From Croceibacterium aestuarii (GTDB taxonomy: Bacteria; Pseudomonadota; Alphaproteobacteria; Sphingomonadales; Sphingomonadaceae), in NCBI RefSeq assembly GCF_030657335.1, contig NZ_CP131039.1, positions 1,628,501 through 1,692,500 on the forward strand: DNA of 64,000 nt, written 5' to 3'. The translations under genes were made by a program, and so were the position numbers. Positions 1-8,641 of this stretch are shown one piece after another. The notes below the pieces were generated by a model. That model was not told the DNA's origin. It did no database searches and saw nothing but the letters and a program-made list of their open reading frames with translations. Position 1 is the stretch's first letter, and each line of letters begins with the position of its first letter.

Positions 1-2157
1 GCCGAGCAGCAAGCCGGCGCGGGCCGAGGCCCCGAGTGAATAATCGTGCTGCGCCGAATAGATGCGGCCGTTGGGATCGCGCTCGATGTTCCAGTTGATC
101 GCGCTGATATCGGCCTCGCCCTCGAGACCGAGGTAGGTCCGGCCGAATACCCCGCCGAATCCCGCGAAGATGCCTGCAAGTCCGCCGCGGCTGGCCCTGG
201 TCACGTCCAGCGCGGTGCCGCCGCTGCGGGTGCCCTGGTTGGAGGTAACCAGCGAACCGTGGCCGATCTGAACGCCTACGTAGGGGCCGGCGAAGTCGAT
301 CGGCGCCCCGTCGCGCGGTGTCGCGCGGGGCCGCCCGAAGCGGACCCCGCCGCCGAACCGGAACTGGCTTTCGAGCGAGGAGAAGTTGTCGAACTGTCCG
401 CTGCCCGTCGTGATGTCCAGATCGTCATAGGAAACCACAACGAATTCGGCGCGCACGAAGCTCAGCGCGCCGACCGGGGCCTCGATGCCGCCGCCGCCGC
501 CGAAGCCGGTGCGACTTGCGGCGCCGGAGTACGAACTTGCCGCGTGATCGTAGCTGGTGCGGAAGTCGGCATTGCTCCAGCCGAACCGGGCGTAGATCAG
601 GTCGTCGTGCGCGGTGGCCAGGCCGACGCGGGCGGAGAAGCCGTAGGCGTGGTTTTTCGCCATCGAGAACACCCGGTCGGAGTTGTGCGTCCATTCCGGC
701 CCGTCGACCGACGCTTCGGCCTCGATCCCGAGGTAAAGCGCATCGACCAGCACGCCGTAACCGGCGACCACGACCGCGGAAGGTCCGAAGCCTCCGAAAT
801 CGGCCGTATTCGCGCCGTTCGAGCCGCGGGGGCCATCGAGGCCCGTGACTTGCGTGCCATGCGCCAACAGAACGCCGGCGTAGGCGCCGCCCGGCGCTGC
901 GCTGTCGACGCGCAGCGGCATGGCGTCGGCGGCGAACCGGGGGCGCAGCTGCGCGCCGACGCTTACCTCGAAGCGATTGCGCTCGTAATCGTATCCGGCC
1001 GCATCCGAACTGCGTTCGTCGTGGTAATAGGCGAGACCGAGATAGAAGTTGCGGTCGAACCAGTATTTCGCCCACGCATCTCCGCCGATGACGAACTCCG
1101 TGCGCGGATGGCCGACGTAATCGTAGTGAGTGCCGCTCAGCCCGATCCCGGCACTGATGCGCGGGTTCACATTGGCGCGAAGGCCGAGCCGGCCGCTAGT
1201 GAGAATGTAGGCCGAAGCGCCCGGCAAGGTCGTTTCTTCTGCACTGCGGTCGAGCCGGAACGAGCCGCCGAGACCGCCGTCACCGGTCCAGTCGAGTACC
1301 GCCCCCACGTCGAAGGTGGAGATGTCGGGCAGGGCGGGGTCGCGATAGTCGCGCTGCAGCCAGCCGGCGAAGAGTTCGGCGGTGAACTGCCGGCCAAGGC
1401 GGCCGCGCACGCCGGCGGCGAGCGAAACGCCGTCGGAGTTGCGATCGAAGCCGTAATCGTCTGCCGCGTCATCATAATCGCGCCAATCGTATCCCCCTTG
1501 GGCGAACAGTTGAGTGCCCGATGTCAAATCGATTCCCGCGCGGACGCCGATCTCTCCTTGCAGCCGATCGCGGTCGTCGTTGTTGATGGTGCCGGACGAA
1601 GTGGGGACATCGGAAAAATCGTAACGGGTGATCGTACCGGCGAGCCGCCCGCTGAAACGGCCCTTGGTGCCGAGCAGGCCTAGGTAACCGAAGCCGCGCC
1701 GATACTCGGTCGGCTCAAGACCACTCACGGCGTCGGGGGAACCGCGATTCTCGTGATCCCAGCGCCATTCGCCGCCGCCGATGAGCGAAACGCTGTCGCT
1801 CAGCCTCGTGCGGCCGTCGGCCGCCAGCGTCCAGTCGTTGTAGTCTTCGCTGGAAAGTTCGGCGTAGCGCCCGATCTCTCCCTCGGCGCGCAGCGAGGCG
1901 CTGTCGGCGCCGGAGCCGAGATCGGCCCGGACGAACGGACGCGCCAGAAAGTAGAAATCGTCCTTCTCGCGATTGCGAGTGGCATAGACGTTGTCGTTGT
2001 ACCCGCCGACGATTTCAACTCCCGCGTTGACCTCGTGCTTCGCCTCTACCGTCGCCACTGGCTGCAGCGTGCCGCCCTGATCCTGCGCCGCCGCAGCAGC
2101 GGACGTGGCAGCAGCGCTCGCCAAGAGCAGACCGCGAAACACCTTCAACCCAATCAT
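1..2157 (-). CDS. Multi-barrel outer-membrane protein (5' part; runs off the window)
   Basis: The minus-strand frame is open from the ATG at 2157 to base 1, giving 719 codons with no stop, so the gene continues outside the window. A signal peptide is visible (MIGLKVFRGLLLASAAA, then an Ala run ending AAAQDQ). Residues ~35-410 resemble the BBP2_2 putative beta-barrel porin family: an early 'GGYNDNVYATRNREKDDF' segment, then alternating aromatic strands. From residue ~424 a different module begins with GGAYAGVLLAHG. A similar one begins at ~623 with GPYVGVQIGHG. The two share YLGIEAEA/YLGLEGEA and FSARVGL/ASARAGL at matching offsets, so they look like a tandem duplication of a small OmpA-like barrel of ~200 residues. 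Function is unknown; BBP2_2 proteins often sit in polysaccharide-export loci. A GGGGCGG stretch precedes the start. The long plus-strand frame over the same DNA is its antisense shadow. Confidence 0.75.
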   Translation of the reverse strand, partial: MIGLKVFRGLLLASAAATSAAAAAQDQGGTLQPVATVEAKHEVNAGVEIVGGYNDNVYATRNREKDDFYFLARPFVRADLGSGADSASLRAEGEIGRYAELSSEDYNDWTLAADGRTRLSDSVSLIGGGEWRWDHENRGSPDAVSGLEPTEYRRGFGYLGLLGTKGRFSGRLAGTITRYDFSDVPTSSGTINNDDRDRLQGEIGVRAGIDLTSGTQLFAQGGYDWRDYDDAADDYGFDRNSDGVSLAAGVRGRLGRQFTAELFAGWLQRDYRDPALPDISTFDVGAVLDWTGDGGLGGSFRLDRSAEETTLPGASAYILTSGRLGLRANVNPRISAGIGLSGTHYDYVGHPRTEFVIGGDAWAKYWFDRNFYLGLAYYHDERSSDAAGYDYERNRFEVSVGAQLRPRFAADAMPLRVDSAAPGGAYAGVLLAHGTQVTGLDGPRGSNGANTADFGGFGPSAVVVAGYGVLVDALYLGIEAEASVDGPEWTHNSDRVFSMAKNHAYGFSARVGLATAHDDLIYARFGWSNADFRTSYDHAASSYSGAASRTGFGGGGGIEAPVGALSFVRAEFVVVSYDDLDITTGSGQFDNFSSLESQFRFGGGVRFGRPRATPRDGAPIDFAGPYVGVQIGHGSLVTSNQGTRSGGTALDVTRASRGGLAGIFAGFGGVFGRTYLGLEGEADISAINWNIERDPNGRIYSAQHDYSLGASARAGLLLG

Positions 2158-2737
2158 TTTCACCGCCCCGCAATATTTGTCGATTGGTTGCGGGTAGCTG
2201 CGCGGCGCGGGGTCAGCGCCCCGCAATTATACGGATCGCTCCGGCGTGCTCGGTCGGGGCAAATGCACCAAGTGATAAGGAGCCTGGTTCAGGGCGGGGC
2301 GTGGAAAACTCCCATCTCTCGTTTAGGCGGCGAGAGCGGGCGATGCTGCGGAAGATGAAATCCCTACAGAAGTTCACTTCGCTCCACACCAACGCTTATG
2401 GCCACTTAAACCAAGAACGGCGTCTGATCGACTGGGAGACCTAGAGCCGGCCGCTCGACCGCCCTGGCAGTGGCGATTGCTCATGGCCTGAGACTCATCG
2501 CGGGTCGGAAGAGTTCTGGCGATCGGAGACAAGTTGCGATCAGACTAGCGACTCCGCCACTCCCCCAAGACCTTGTCTCCGCTGCCGCGATAGCTGCGCA
2601 GAGCTGCGGAACACGCCGGCTTGCGTAAGCCGAGACGTCACTTCGATCGGAATAACCGTCGGTCTCCGGCGGTTTCAATCGCATCTACGCAAGGATGTAC
2701 GCCCGAAGGCCCGTAACTGGACCGCCGGCACCAATCG
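2158..2737. other. Intergenic region, no gene recognised
   Basis: This 580-base stretch separates the start of the outer-membrane protein from the end of the MFS gene. Short open frames exist on both strands, but none has a recognisable protein pattern or a convincing ribosome-binding site. The upstream part should hold the promoter of the outer-membrane protein. The only structure seen is a 10-bp inverted repeat at 2524-2581. Confidence 0.5.
2524..2581. repeat. 10-bp perfect inverted repeat with 38-bp spacer
   Basis: CGGAGACAAG at 2524-2533 is matched by its exact reverse complement CTTGTCTCCG at 2572-2581. No T-tract follows, so it is not an obvious intrinsic terminator. It lies downstream of the MFS gene and upstream of the outer-membrane protein gene. 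It could be an operator pair or an RNA hairpin, or chance in GC-rich DNA. Confidence 0.4.
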
Positions 2738-4012
2738 TTAGGGCTTTCCACCGGTCGCGACGGCGCCAGACCCGGATTCCTTGTGAGCAAGAATTCCCAC
2801 AAGCAAGACGGCTGCAGCTGATAGTCCGGCCGGAATTGCAAATAGCGACATGACGGTGGTCTCGCGGACATGGGCCGCGATGGCGAGTCCGATCAGGATC
2901 GGAGCGATTATCGTGCCCACTCTTCCGACGCTCTTGGTCAGGCCGATGCCGATGGCGCGCAAGTGGTCCGGGTAGTAGGTGGCGAGGACGAAATTGACCC
3001 CGCCATAGGCTCCGAGAAAGAAAAAGCCGCCGGTCACCAGCATGACCATCAAGGCGGTGGAGGATGCCGTCGCCAGTGACCGGCCAATCATGAAAAGCAG
3101 CACGGTGGCGAGGGCTAGGAAGGTAACCAGCACCTGCGTCCCGCCGAAGCGGTCGATCAGTACCCCGACCCCAAGAGCCGCGATGATTCCGCCGAGCGAG
3201 AAAATGGTGACCGAAAGGGCGGCGAACGATTGGTCGCGGCCGACTTCGACCATCAAGGTGGGAAGCCATGAGCTGAGGCAGTACTGCACCGTGAGCATGG
3301 AAATGAACATCAGCCATAGCAGGAGCGTGCCACCCAGCAGGGGGGGCGAGACGACTTCGAGCGCACTCGATCGCCTCATGCTTCTGCCGTCGCTCTCGAC
3401 TCCGGCTTCCTCGTCGACGCCGCGCAGCCACATCCATGCCGCCACGGCGGTGGCAGCCGAGACCGTACCGACGATGCCGATGGCGATCCGCCATCCTCCT
3501 GCGTCGAGGAAGGCGGAAGCGAGAATGCCAGAAGCCGTCGCGCCAGAGCCATAGCCGGTGAACAGCATCATAACCGAAAGCCCTTGGCGGCCGGGCGGAG
3601 AGACCCTGGTCACGATAGCCAGGCAGCTGGGCATGCATCCGCCCAGGAACACACCGTCGATCAGACGGAATGCAAACAGCGAATTCCCGTTCCAAGCCAG
3701 CGCGGTCGCATATTGTGCGAGGCAGAAGCCGATCACGGCAAGGATCACCACGATGCGGTGTCCGTAGCGATTGGCGAGCAAGGGGAAAGCCAGCAGGCCG
3801 AAGGTCTGGCCGATCAGGTTGGCGGAGAAGATTGGACCGAGAGTTGTCGGCGAGAGACCCAGCTCCTGCGAAATTTCCGGGGCCATCGGGCCGAGCACGG
3901 TGTGAATAAGGCCGTCGAGGAAGAACACCGCCGAACAGACCCCGATAACTGCGAGGCTGGAGGCGCTGAACCTATGCGCCAGGTCGCGTTGGTCCGTCAT
4001 TGCTTGCGCCAT
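2738..4012 (-). CDS. MFS transporter, aromatic acid:H+ symporter (AAHS) type
   Basis: A 424-residue inner-membrane protein with about twelve hydrophobic segments. It fits the major facilitator superfamily: the loop between helices 2 and 3 reads LLANRYGHRI (the GxLADRxGRR signature), helix 4 has an Arg followed by a Gly-rich run and MPSCLA, and the equivalent second-half loop is LIDRFGG. The MPSCLAIV stretch and overall layout resemble the AAHS family (PcaK/BenK/MhpT), which imports aromatic or small organic acids with protons. The ATG at 4012 is preceded by GGAGAGGA; an internal ATG at 4000 is an alternative. It diverges from the TonB receptor at 4230, with the shared palindrome at 4085-4102 between them. 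It probably carries the same substrate across the inner membrane. The substrate itself cannot be read from the sequence. Confidence 0.85.
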   Translation of the reverse strand: MAQAMTDQRDLAHRFSASSLAVIGVCSAVFFLDGLIHTVLGPMAPEISQELGLSPTTLGPIFSANLIGQTFGLLAFPLLANRYGHRIVVILAVIGFCLAQYATALAWNGNSLFAFRLIDGVFLGGCMPSCLAIVTRVSPPGRQGLSVMMLFTGYGSGATASGILASAFLDAGGWRIAIGIVGTVSAATAVAAWMWLRGVDEEAGVESDGRSMRRSSALEVVSPPLLGGTLLLWLMFISMLTVQYCLSSWLPTLMVEVGRDQSFAALSVTIFSLGGIIAALGVGVLIDRFGGTQVLVTFLALATVLLFMIGRSLATASSTALMVMLVTGGFFFLGAYGGVNFVLATYYPDHLRAIGIGLTKSVGRVGTIIAPILIGLAIAAHVRETTVMSLFAIPAGLSAAAVLLVGILAHKESGSGAVATGGKP

Positions 4013-4084
4013 CGATCCTCTCCGGCCTCTTGCCGAGCCCGCGAACTCCAGTCCGGTTTGTGCAGTATGGTCGGTTGATGGCCT

Positions 4085-4102
4085 GTCCTCTCTGCAGAGG
4101 AC
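4085..4102. promoter_or_regulatory. Putative LuxR-type operator GTCCTCT-N4-AGAGGAC (site 1)
   Basis: GTCCTCT (4085-4091), spacer CTGC and AGAGGAC (4096-4102) form a perfect 7-bp inverted repeat. The same arms with the same 4-bp spacing recur at 9655-9672. This copy lies in the divergent region between the MFS gene (start 4012) and the TonB receptor gene (start 4230), where one bound regulator could act on both promoters. The likely binder is the LuxR-type protein encoded at 9765-10544; that link is inference. Confidence 0.65.
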
Positions 4103-4149
4103 CGGGCGATGTGAAGCCCTGCATTTCCCCGGCAGCAGAAAGCCGAATT

Positions 4150-4167
4150 GTCCTCTTGTTCACGGAC
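4150..4167. promoter_or_regulatory. Degenerate second operator copy
   Basis: A perfect left arm, GTCCTCT at 4150-4156, is followed after 4 bases by CACGGAC, which keeps only the last four bases of the right arm. It sits exactly 65 bp from site 1, about six helical turns, and 63-80 bp upstream of the TonB receptor start. It may be a weak secondary site. Chance is not excluded. Confidence 0.35.
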
Positions 4168-4229
4168 AGACCCCCTTTCGGCCGAGGCTTACGCTCTTCG
4201 CCGAAAATGGAAGTTGGGGAGGAAAATCA

Positions 4230-6491
4230 GTGAAACGGACGTTGATTCTAAGCGTGCCTTTCCTTGCTCTGCAGGTGCTCGGCGCGACTGCGGCTCAGGC
4301 ACAGTCGCAGGACGCAAAGACCGACGAAGCCGCGCGCACTTCCGACCAGGGTCTTGGCGATATCGTGGTGACCGCGCAGCGGCGTACCGAAGACTTGCAG
4401 AGGGCCGCTCTGTCGATCACCGCGGTTTCGGGCGACAAGGTCATCGAGCGGGGTGTGACTCAGGTCGAGCAGCTCGCCACGCTGGCTCCGGGCCTTCAGG
4501 TCAACACTTCGGCTGGACCATACGCTTCGTTCTCGATCCGCTCGGTCAGTTCGCTCAGCGGCAACGCCTTCGCCGATTCCGCCGTGGCGATGAATTACGA
4601 CGGCGTCTACCTCGCGACCCCGACCATCCTCAACGGGCTCTACTACGATCTTGAGCGGGTCGAGATTCTCAAAGGACCGCAGGGCACCCTCTATGGCCGC
4701 AATGCGACCGCCGGCGCGATCAACGTCATACCGCGCAAGCCCGAGTTCACCACCGGCGGCGATGCCAACCTCCAGGTCGGCAACCTCGGCCGGTTCAATA
4801 TCGGCGGCGCGATCAACGTGGCGGCCAAGGACACAGTCGCGGTACGCTTCGCCGGCCAGCATGTGCGTCGCGACGGCTTTATGAGCGACGGCACTTCCGA
4901 CGACAACGGCGATGCCGTCCGCGGCTCGATCCTGATCGAACCGACTCCGGACCTGTCGATCCTGATGATGGCCGATTACTCGCATCAGGGCGGGCGCGGG
5001 CCCGGCGCCACGATCCGCAAGGAGTGCGCCAAGATCGGCCTGACCGGCGGCGCCTGCTTCGTTGCCGACCCCTACACGGGGATCGCCGACCTTGCGAGCG
5101 AGTACACCTCGGTCGGCGAGGCGCCGCCGACGCAGAACCAGTTCATCGATGGTGATTATGGCGGCGCGCTGCTCAACATCGACTACCGCACGGCAATCGG
5201 CACGCTGACCTTTCTTGGTGCCTATCGCGAGGCAGAGAGCGCCTATGTCGGGACCGGCACGAGCTGGCAGTTGCGTGAAACGCAAAAGCCACGCCAGACG
5301 TCTGGGGAACTCCGGCTGGCATCGGACGGGGGAGGCGCGCTGCAATACGTGTTCGGTCTCTATTATCTGTCGACCACGATGGACTCGCGCTCACAAAGCG
5401 AGAGCCTCAACAACAAGCGCTTCAGCGATTCCTTTACTCACAACGAAGGCTGGACCTGGGCCACCTTCTCGCAGCTGACCTACTCGGTGAGCGACGTGCT
5501 ACGTCTGACCGGCGGACTTCGTTACACCTACGAGCAGAAAAAGACGAATTCGCAGCGTTACAACCTGCTCAACACCGTCGGCCCCGACCCGGTGATCCCC
5601 GACACGCCGAGCGGCGTGCCCACCATCGACATGAATCTGAAAAAGAGTTGGGACGCGGTGAACTGGAAGGCCGGCATCGAATTCGACGCCGCCCCGGAGA
5701 GCCTGCTCTACGCCAACGTCTCAACGGGATTCAAGGCGGGCGGGTTCTACTACGGACCTCCCGGCGCGAACACTTACGAGCCCGAGCACGTCACGTCCTA
5801 CGCGATCGGCAGCAAGAACCGCTTCGCCAATGACAGGATCGAGCTCAACATCGAGGGCTACTACCTCGACTACACCGACCAGCAGGTCTCTTTCGTCAAG
5901 CTCGTCGGGCCCGGCTCGGTCGTGTTGGTAACCGAAAACGCCGGCAAGACGACCGCCTACGGCGTCGACGTGGACAGCCAATTCCTGCTTGGCCGGGACA
6001 CTCGTATCGGACTGTCGGGCAGTTGGGTCCACGCACGCTACGACCAGTTCGACTACGATACCGTGGCGCCTCCCAGTTCGACGACGCTGTGTACCGTCGG
6101 GCCGCCGTTCCCGTTCAACGTCGACTGCTCGGGCTTGCAGCCGTTCCGGACGCCCGAATGGACTGTCACCGGCACTTTCGACCAGAGCTTCGACCTGGCC
6201 GATGGCGGCCGCGTGTTCATGGACGCGCTGGGACAGTACAAGTCGGCTTTCTATGCCGACACGAGCTACCAGATCGAGACGCTGACCAACGAATCCTTCC
6301 GGGCGAACTTCGGGCTCGGGTACGAGGACCCCCAGCGCCGCTATCGCATTCGCGCCTTTGTCGACAACGCGTTCGACGAGGTGACGATTTCGAACGCCAC
6401 GGTCAACACTGCCTATAGCCAGAACAACATCGTCGGCGTCAATCTCCTCGCCCCGCGTACTTACGGCATCCAGGCCTCGGCCAATTTCTAG
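4230..6491 (+). CDS. TonB-dependent outer-membrane receptor
   Basis: A 753-residue receptor for active uptake across the outer membrane using TonB-ExbBD energy. It has a signal peptide (MKRTLILSVPFLALQVLGATAAQAQ), a TonB-box-like GDIVVTAQRR near residue 46, a plug domain with the typical VEILKGPQGTLYGRNATAGAINV stretch (longer than needed to classify it), and a 22-strand barrel ending in the aromatic Phe of QASANF. The GTG start at 4230 is chosen because GGGGAGG lies just upstream. It heads an apparent operon with the CMD-family protein (9-bp gap) and the class II aldolase. That placement suggests it imports the island's substrate rather than iron. The upstream palindrome points to control by the LuxR-type regulator. 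Confidence 0.92.
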   Translation: MKRTLILSVPFLALQVLGATAAQAQSQDAKTDEAARTSDQGLGDIVVTAQRRTEDLQRAALSITAVSGDKVIERGVTQVEQLATLAPGLQVNTSAGPYASFSIRSVSSLSGNAFADSAVAMNYDGVYLATPTILNGLYYDLERVEILKGPQGTLYGRNATAGAINVIPRKPEFTTGGDANLQVGNLGRFNIGGAINVAAKDTVAVRFAGQHVRRDGFMSDGTSDDNGDAVRGSILIEPTPDLSILMMADYSHQGGRGPGATIRKECAKIGLTGGACFVADPYTGIADLASEYTSVGEAPPTQNQFIDGDYGGALLNIDYRTAIGTLTFLGAYREAESAYVGTGTSWQLRETQKPRQTSGELRLASDGGGALQYVFGLYYLSTTMDSRSQSESLNNKRFSDSFTHNEGWTWATFSQLTYSVSDVLRLTGGLRYTYEQKKTNSQRYNLLNTVGPDPVIPDTPSGVPTIDMNLKKSWDAVNWKAGIEFDAAPESLLYANVSTGFKAGGFYYGPPGANTYEPEHVTSYAIGSKNRFANDRIELNIEGYYLDYTDQQVSFVKLVGPGSVVLVTENAGKTTAYGVDVDSQFLLGRDTRIGLSGSWVHARYDQFDYDTVAPPSSTTLCTVGPPFPFNVDCSGLQPFRTPEWTVTGTFDQSFDLADGGRVFMDALGQYKSAFYADTSYQIETLTNESFRANFGLGYEDPQRRYRIRAFVDNAFDEVTISNATVNTAYSQNNIVGVNLLAPRTYGIQASANF

Positions 6492-6500
6492 GGGAGAGAA

Positions 6501-6875
6501 ATGAGCGCAGCGGACAACGAGCGGGAAAAACGGGGCCTGGAAATCCTCCAACAGCTGGGTTGGGGGCACAACGAGGGCACCCGCGACCTCGACGAGGACC
6601 TCTGGCGGATCGTGACCGAGACCAATTTCGGCACGATATGGTCGCGCCCGGGACTTTCGCTACGTGAGCGCGAACTGATCTGCATGGCGATCCTGATCGC
6701 ACGCGGCGCGCATGGCGTGGCGATGCACTTCAAGAACGCTCACCACGTCGGCTTCACCGACGACGAACTGAAGGAGGTCGTCTTGCAGACGATCCCCTAC
6801 GCCGGGCTTCCGCGTGCGCTTGGTGCCATGGCTCTGCTCAAGAAGACGCTCAACGGCGAGGAACCCGAGTTGTGA
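6501..6875 (+). CDS. Carboxymuconolactone decarboxylase (CMD) family protein
   Basis: A 124-residue single-domain protein. The motif RERELICMAILIARG, then MHFKNAHHVGFTDDELKEVVLQ and IPYAGLPRALGAM, is the classic pattern of PcaC-type gamma-carboxymuconolactone decarboxylases. The CxxC of AhpD peroxidase relatives is absent, which favours a decarboxylase/isomerase-like role over a redox one. It follows the TonB receptor by 9 bp and overlaps the next gene by 4 bp, so it is surely co-transcribed. No other protocatechuate-branch gene is present, so the true substrate is probably not carboxymuconolactone; it may act on a related beta-keto or lactone intermediate of this pathway. Confidence 0.85.
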   Translation: MSAADNEREKRGLEILQQLGWGHNEGTRDLDEDLWRIVTETNFGTIWSRPGLSLRERELICMAILIARGAHGVAMHFKNAHHVGFTDDELKEVVLQTIPYAGLPRALGAMALLKKTLNGEEPEL

Positions 6876-7690
6876 GCGTGCTGCAAAGGGAATCGTCCGG
6901 TCCCGGCAATGTCGTCGAATCCAGCCCGCACGCCGTGAAACCGGCCGACTTCTCGGCCGAGGAATGGGCCGTGCGCGTCGATCTGGCGATCGCCTACCGG
7001 TTGTTCGACTGGATGGGCATCACCGACCTCATTCACACGCACATCTCTGTTCGCGTGCCGGGTGCGGACGAACAGTTCCTCCAGCTGCCCTATGGCCATC
7101 TGTTTCACGAGGCTCGCGCGTCCGACATGGTCAAGGCGGACCCGGCCGGCGGCATCATCTCTGATCCCACCGGCCTCGGCATAAGCCGCGGCGGCTTCGC
7201 CATCCACAGCGTGGTGCACATGAACCGTAAGGATGCGGCCTGCGTGATGCACGCGCACACCGAAGCCTCGATCGCCGTCGCCAACTATCGCGACGGCCTC
7301 CTGCCGCTAACGCAGCACGCGCTGCGGTTCTACGGCAAGACCGGATACCTCGCTTACTGTGGCCTGTTCGATTCCGAGGAAAAGCGCGCTTCTATCGCGA
7401 GGGCGCTCGGCAATGCCGACGTGCTGATGTTGCGCAACCACGGACCACTTGTCATCGGGCAGACTGTCCGCGAGGCATTTTCGCGTATGTACTACCTAGA
7501 ACGGGCGTGCCGTATGCAGGTCGCGAGTCTGTCGCAATGTACCGACCCCGACAAGGAGCTGCTCTACATCAGCGCCGAGGATTGCCGGGCCATGGCGGCC
7601 GCATTCGAGGGCGGCGAAAGCGTGATCGACCGCGAATGGAACGCGCTGGTACGGATGCTCGACAAGACCAACCCTGGCTACGACGAGTAG
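6872..7690 (+). CDS. Class II aldolase/adducin family protein
   Basis: A 272-residue metal-dependent lyase of the fuculose-aldolase fold. The expected metal ligands are visible: H127 and H129 in VMHAHTE, and H190 in LRNHGPL. The fold motif THISVRVPG occurs near residues 56-64. Family members cleave aldols or, in some aromatic pathways (for example dihydroxyphthalate decarboxylases), remove a carboxylate. The GTG start overlaps the CMD gene stop. Its 3' end overlaps the convergent dehydrogenase gene by 13 bp. Its place beside a CMD-family protein, a 2-hydroxyacid dehydrogenase and a BKACE suggests C-C bond cleavage or decarboxylation of a hydroxy or keto acid. Confidence 0.85.
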   Translation: MSVLQRESSGPGNVVESSPHAVKPADFSAEEWAVRVDLAIAYRLFDWMGITDLIHTHISVRVPGADEQFLQLPYGHLFHEARASDMVKADPAGGIISDPTGLGISRGGFAIHSVVHMNRKDAACVMHAHTEASIAVANYRDGLLPLTQHALRFYGKTGYLAYCGLFDSEEKRASIARALGNADVLMLRNHGPLVIGQTVREAFSRMYYLERACRMQVASLSQCTDPDKELLYISAEDCRAMAAAFEGGESVIDREWNALVRMLDKTNPGYDE

Positions 7691-8637
7691 GCCGCCTCAG
7701 TAAAGTAAGGGGTCAGCAGTGGTTCGCCGGCGTAATAGCGGCGGATGTTTTCGCGCAGCTGCCCGAACATGTCCCGGCCCGCTTCCTGCGTGAAGCCGGC
7801 GATGTGCGGGCTGAGCACGACGTTGGGAATGTCGCGCCACAAGGCGGCGTCGGTCGGCTCCTCAACAAACACATCGAGACCGGCTCCGCCGAGGGTTCCT
7901 TCGGATAGCGCCGCGCGCAGGCCGTCCTCGTCGACCAGCATTCCGCGGGTAATGTTGACAAGCACGCCTCGCGGCCCGAGCGCATCGAGTATCCGTCGGT
8001 CGATCAGCCCTGCGTTTTCGGGGCTGATGGCGCAGGCGAGAAACAGCGCGTCCGCCCATTTGGCGAGCTGCTCAAGGCTGTCAGCACGTCCGTACGCCGC
8101 GCCCCGCTTCTCGCGCGGTCCCCACCAGCGCACGTTCATCGCGTGGGCGGCCGCGCGCGATGCGATCTCCGAGCCGATGCGGCCCAGGCCGACCACGCCT
8201 GCGTTTCTGCCGCGTAACGAGCGCCGGGGCGCGAGGCCTTGGCGGAAGCCCGCCTGCCAGCCACCCTCGCGGACCATTGCATCGGCCCCGATGACGCCAT
8301 GCCGTTGCGCCAGGAATAGTGCGATCGCCTGGTCTGCAACATCGTGTGCATTGACGCCCGCGGCGGTTGTCAGCTGGATGCCACGCCGTTCGAGCAATGC
8401 CGTGTCTATCGCCTCGATACCTGTCGAGAAGCAGGCCAAAAGGCGCAGCTCCGGCAAGCTCTCGATCAGCTTCGGATCGAAGGTGCTGCCGACAGTGACG
8501 AGGACTTCGACCGAACCGAGGACGTCATCCGGCAGGCCGGCGGCGATGTCCTTGGGTCCGAGGAGCGGGAGGTCGTCGTTCCACTCTGCAGCACGGTCGA
8601 ACAGAAACCCCGGCTGGACGATAAGCGGTGCCGTCAC
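7678..8637 (-). CDS. D-isomer-specific 2-hydroxyacid dehydrogenase
   Basis: A 319-residue NAD(P)-dependent oxidoreductase. The Rossmann motif VVGLGRIGSEIA lies at residues ~148-158. The catalytic Arg is in VNITRG (R231), the acid in VFVEEP (~E259/E260) and the general base in LSPHIAG (H278), so the triad is complete. The pair VRWWGPREK after the second strand carries Arg and Lys, hinting at NADP rather than NAD. The gene follows the BKACE gene by 4 bp on the same strand and is co-transcribed with it. It probably interconverts a 2-hydroxy acid and its 2-oxo acid in the island's pathway; the exact substrate is unknown. Confidence 0.9.
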   Translation of the reverse strand: MTAPLIVQPGFLFDRAAEWNDDLPLLGPKDIAAGLPDDVLGSVEVLVTVGSTFDPKLIESLPELRLLACFSTGIEAIDTALLERRGIQLTTAAGVNAHDVADQAIALFLAQRHGVIGADAMVREGGWQAGFRQGLAPRRSLRGRNAGVVGLGRIGSEIASRAAAHAMNVRWWGPREKRGAAYGRADSLEQLAKWADALFLACAISPENAGLIDRRILDALGPRGVLVNITRGMLVDEDGLRAALSEGTLGGAGLDVFVEEPTDAALWRDIPNVVLSPHIAGFTQEAGRDMFGQLRENIRRYYAGEPLLTPYFTEAAYSS

Positions 8638-8641
8638 CCCG

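Noticed and set aside
46-1683. 545-codon plus-strand open frame
   Set aside because: It is the antisense of the outer-membrane protein read on the minus strand, which has a signal peptide and barrel pattern. The plus-strand protein is Ala/Val/Arg-rich with no fold signature.
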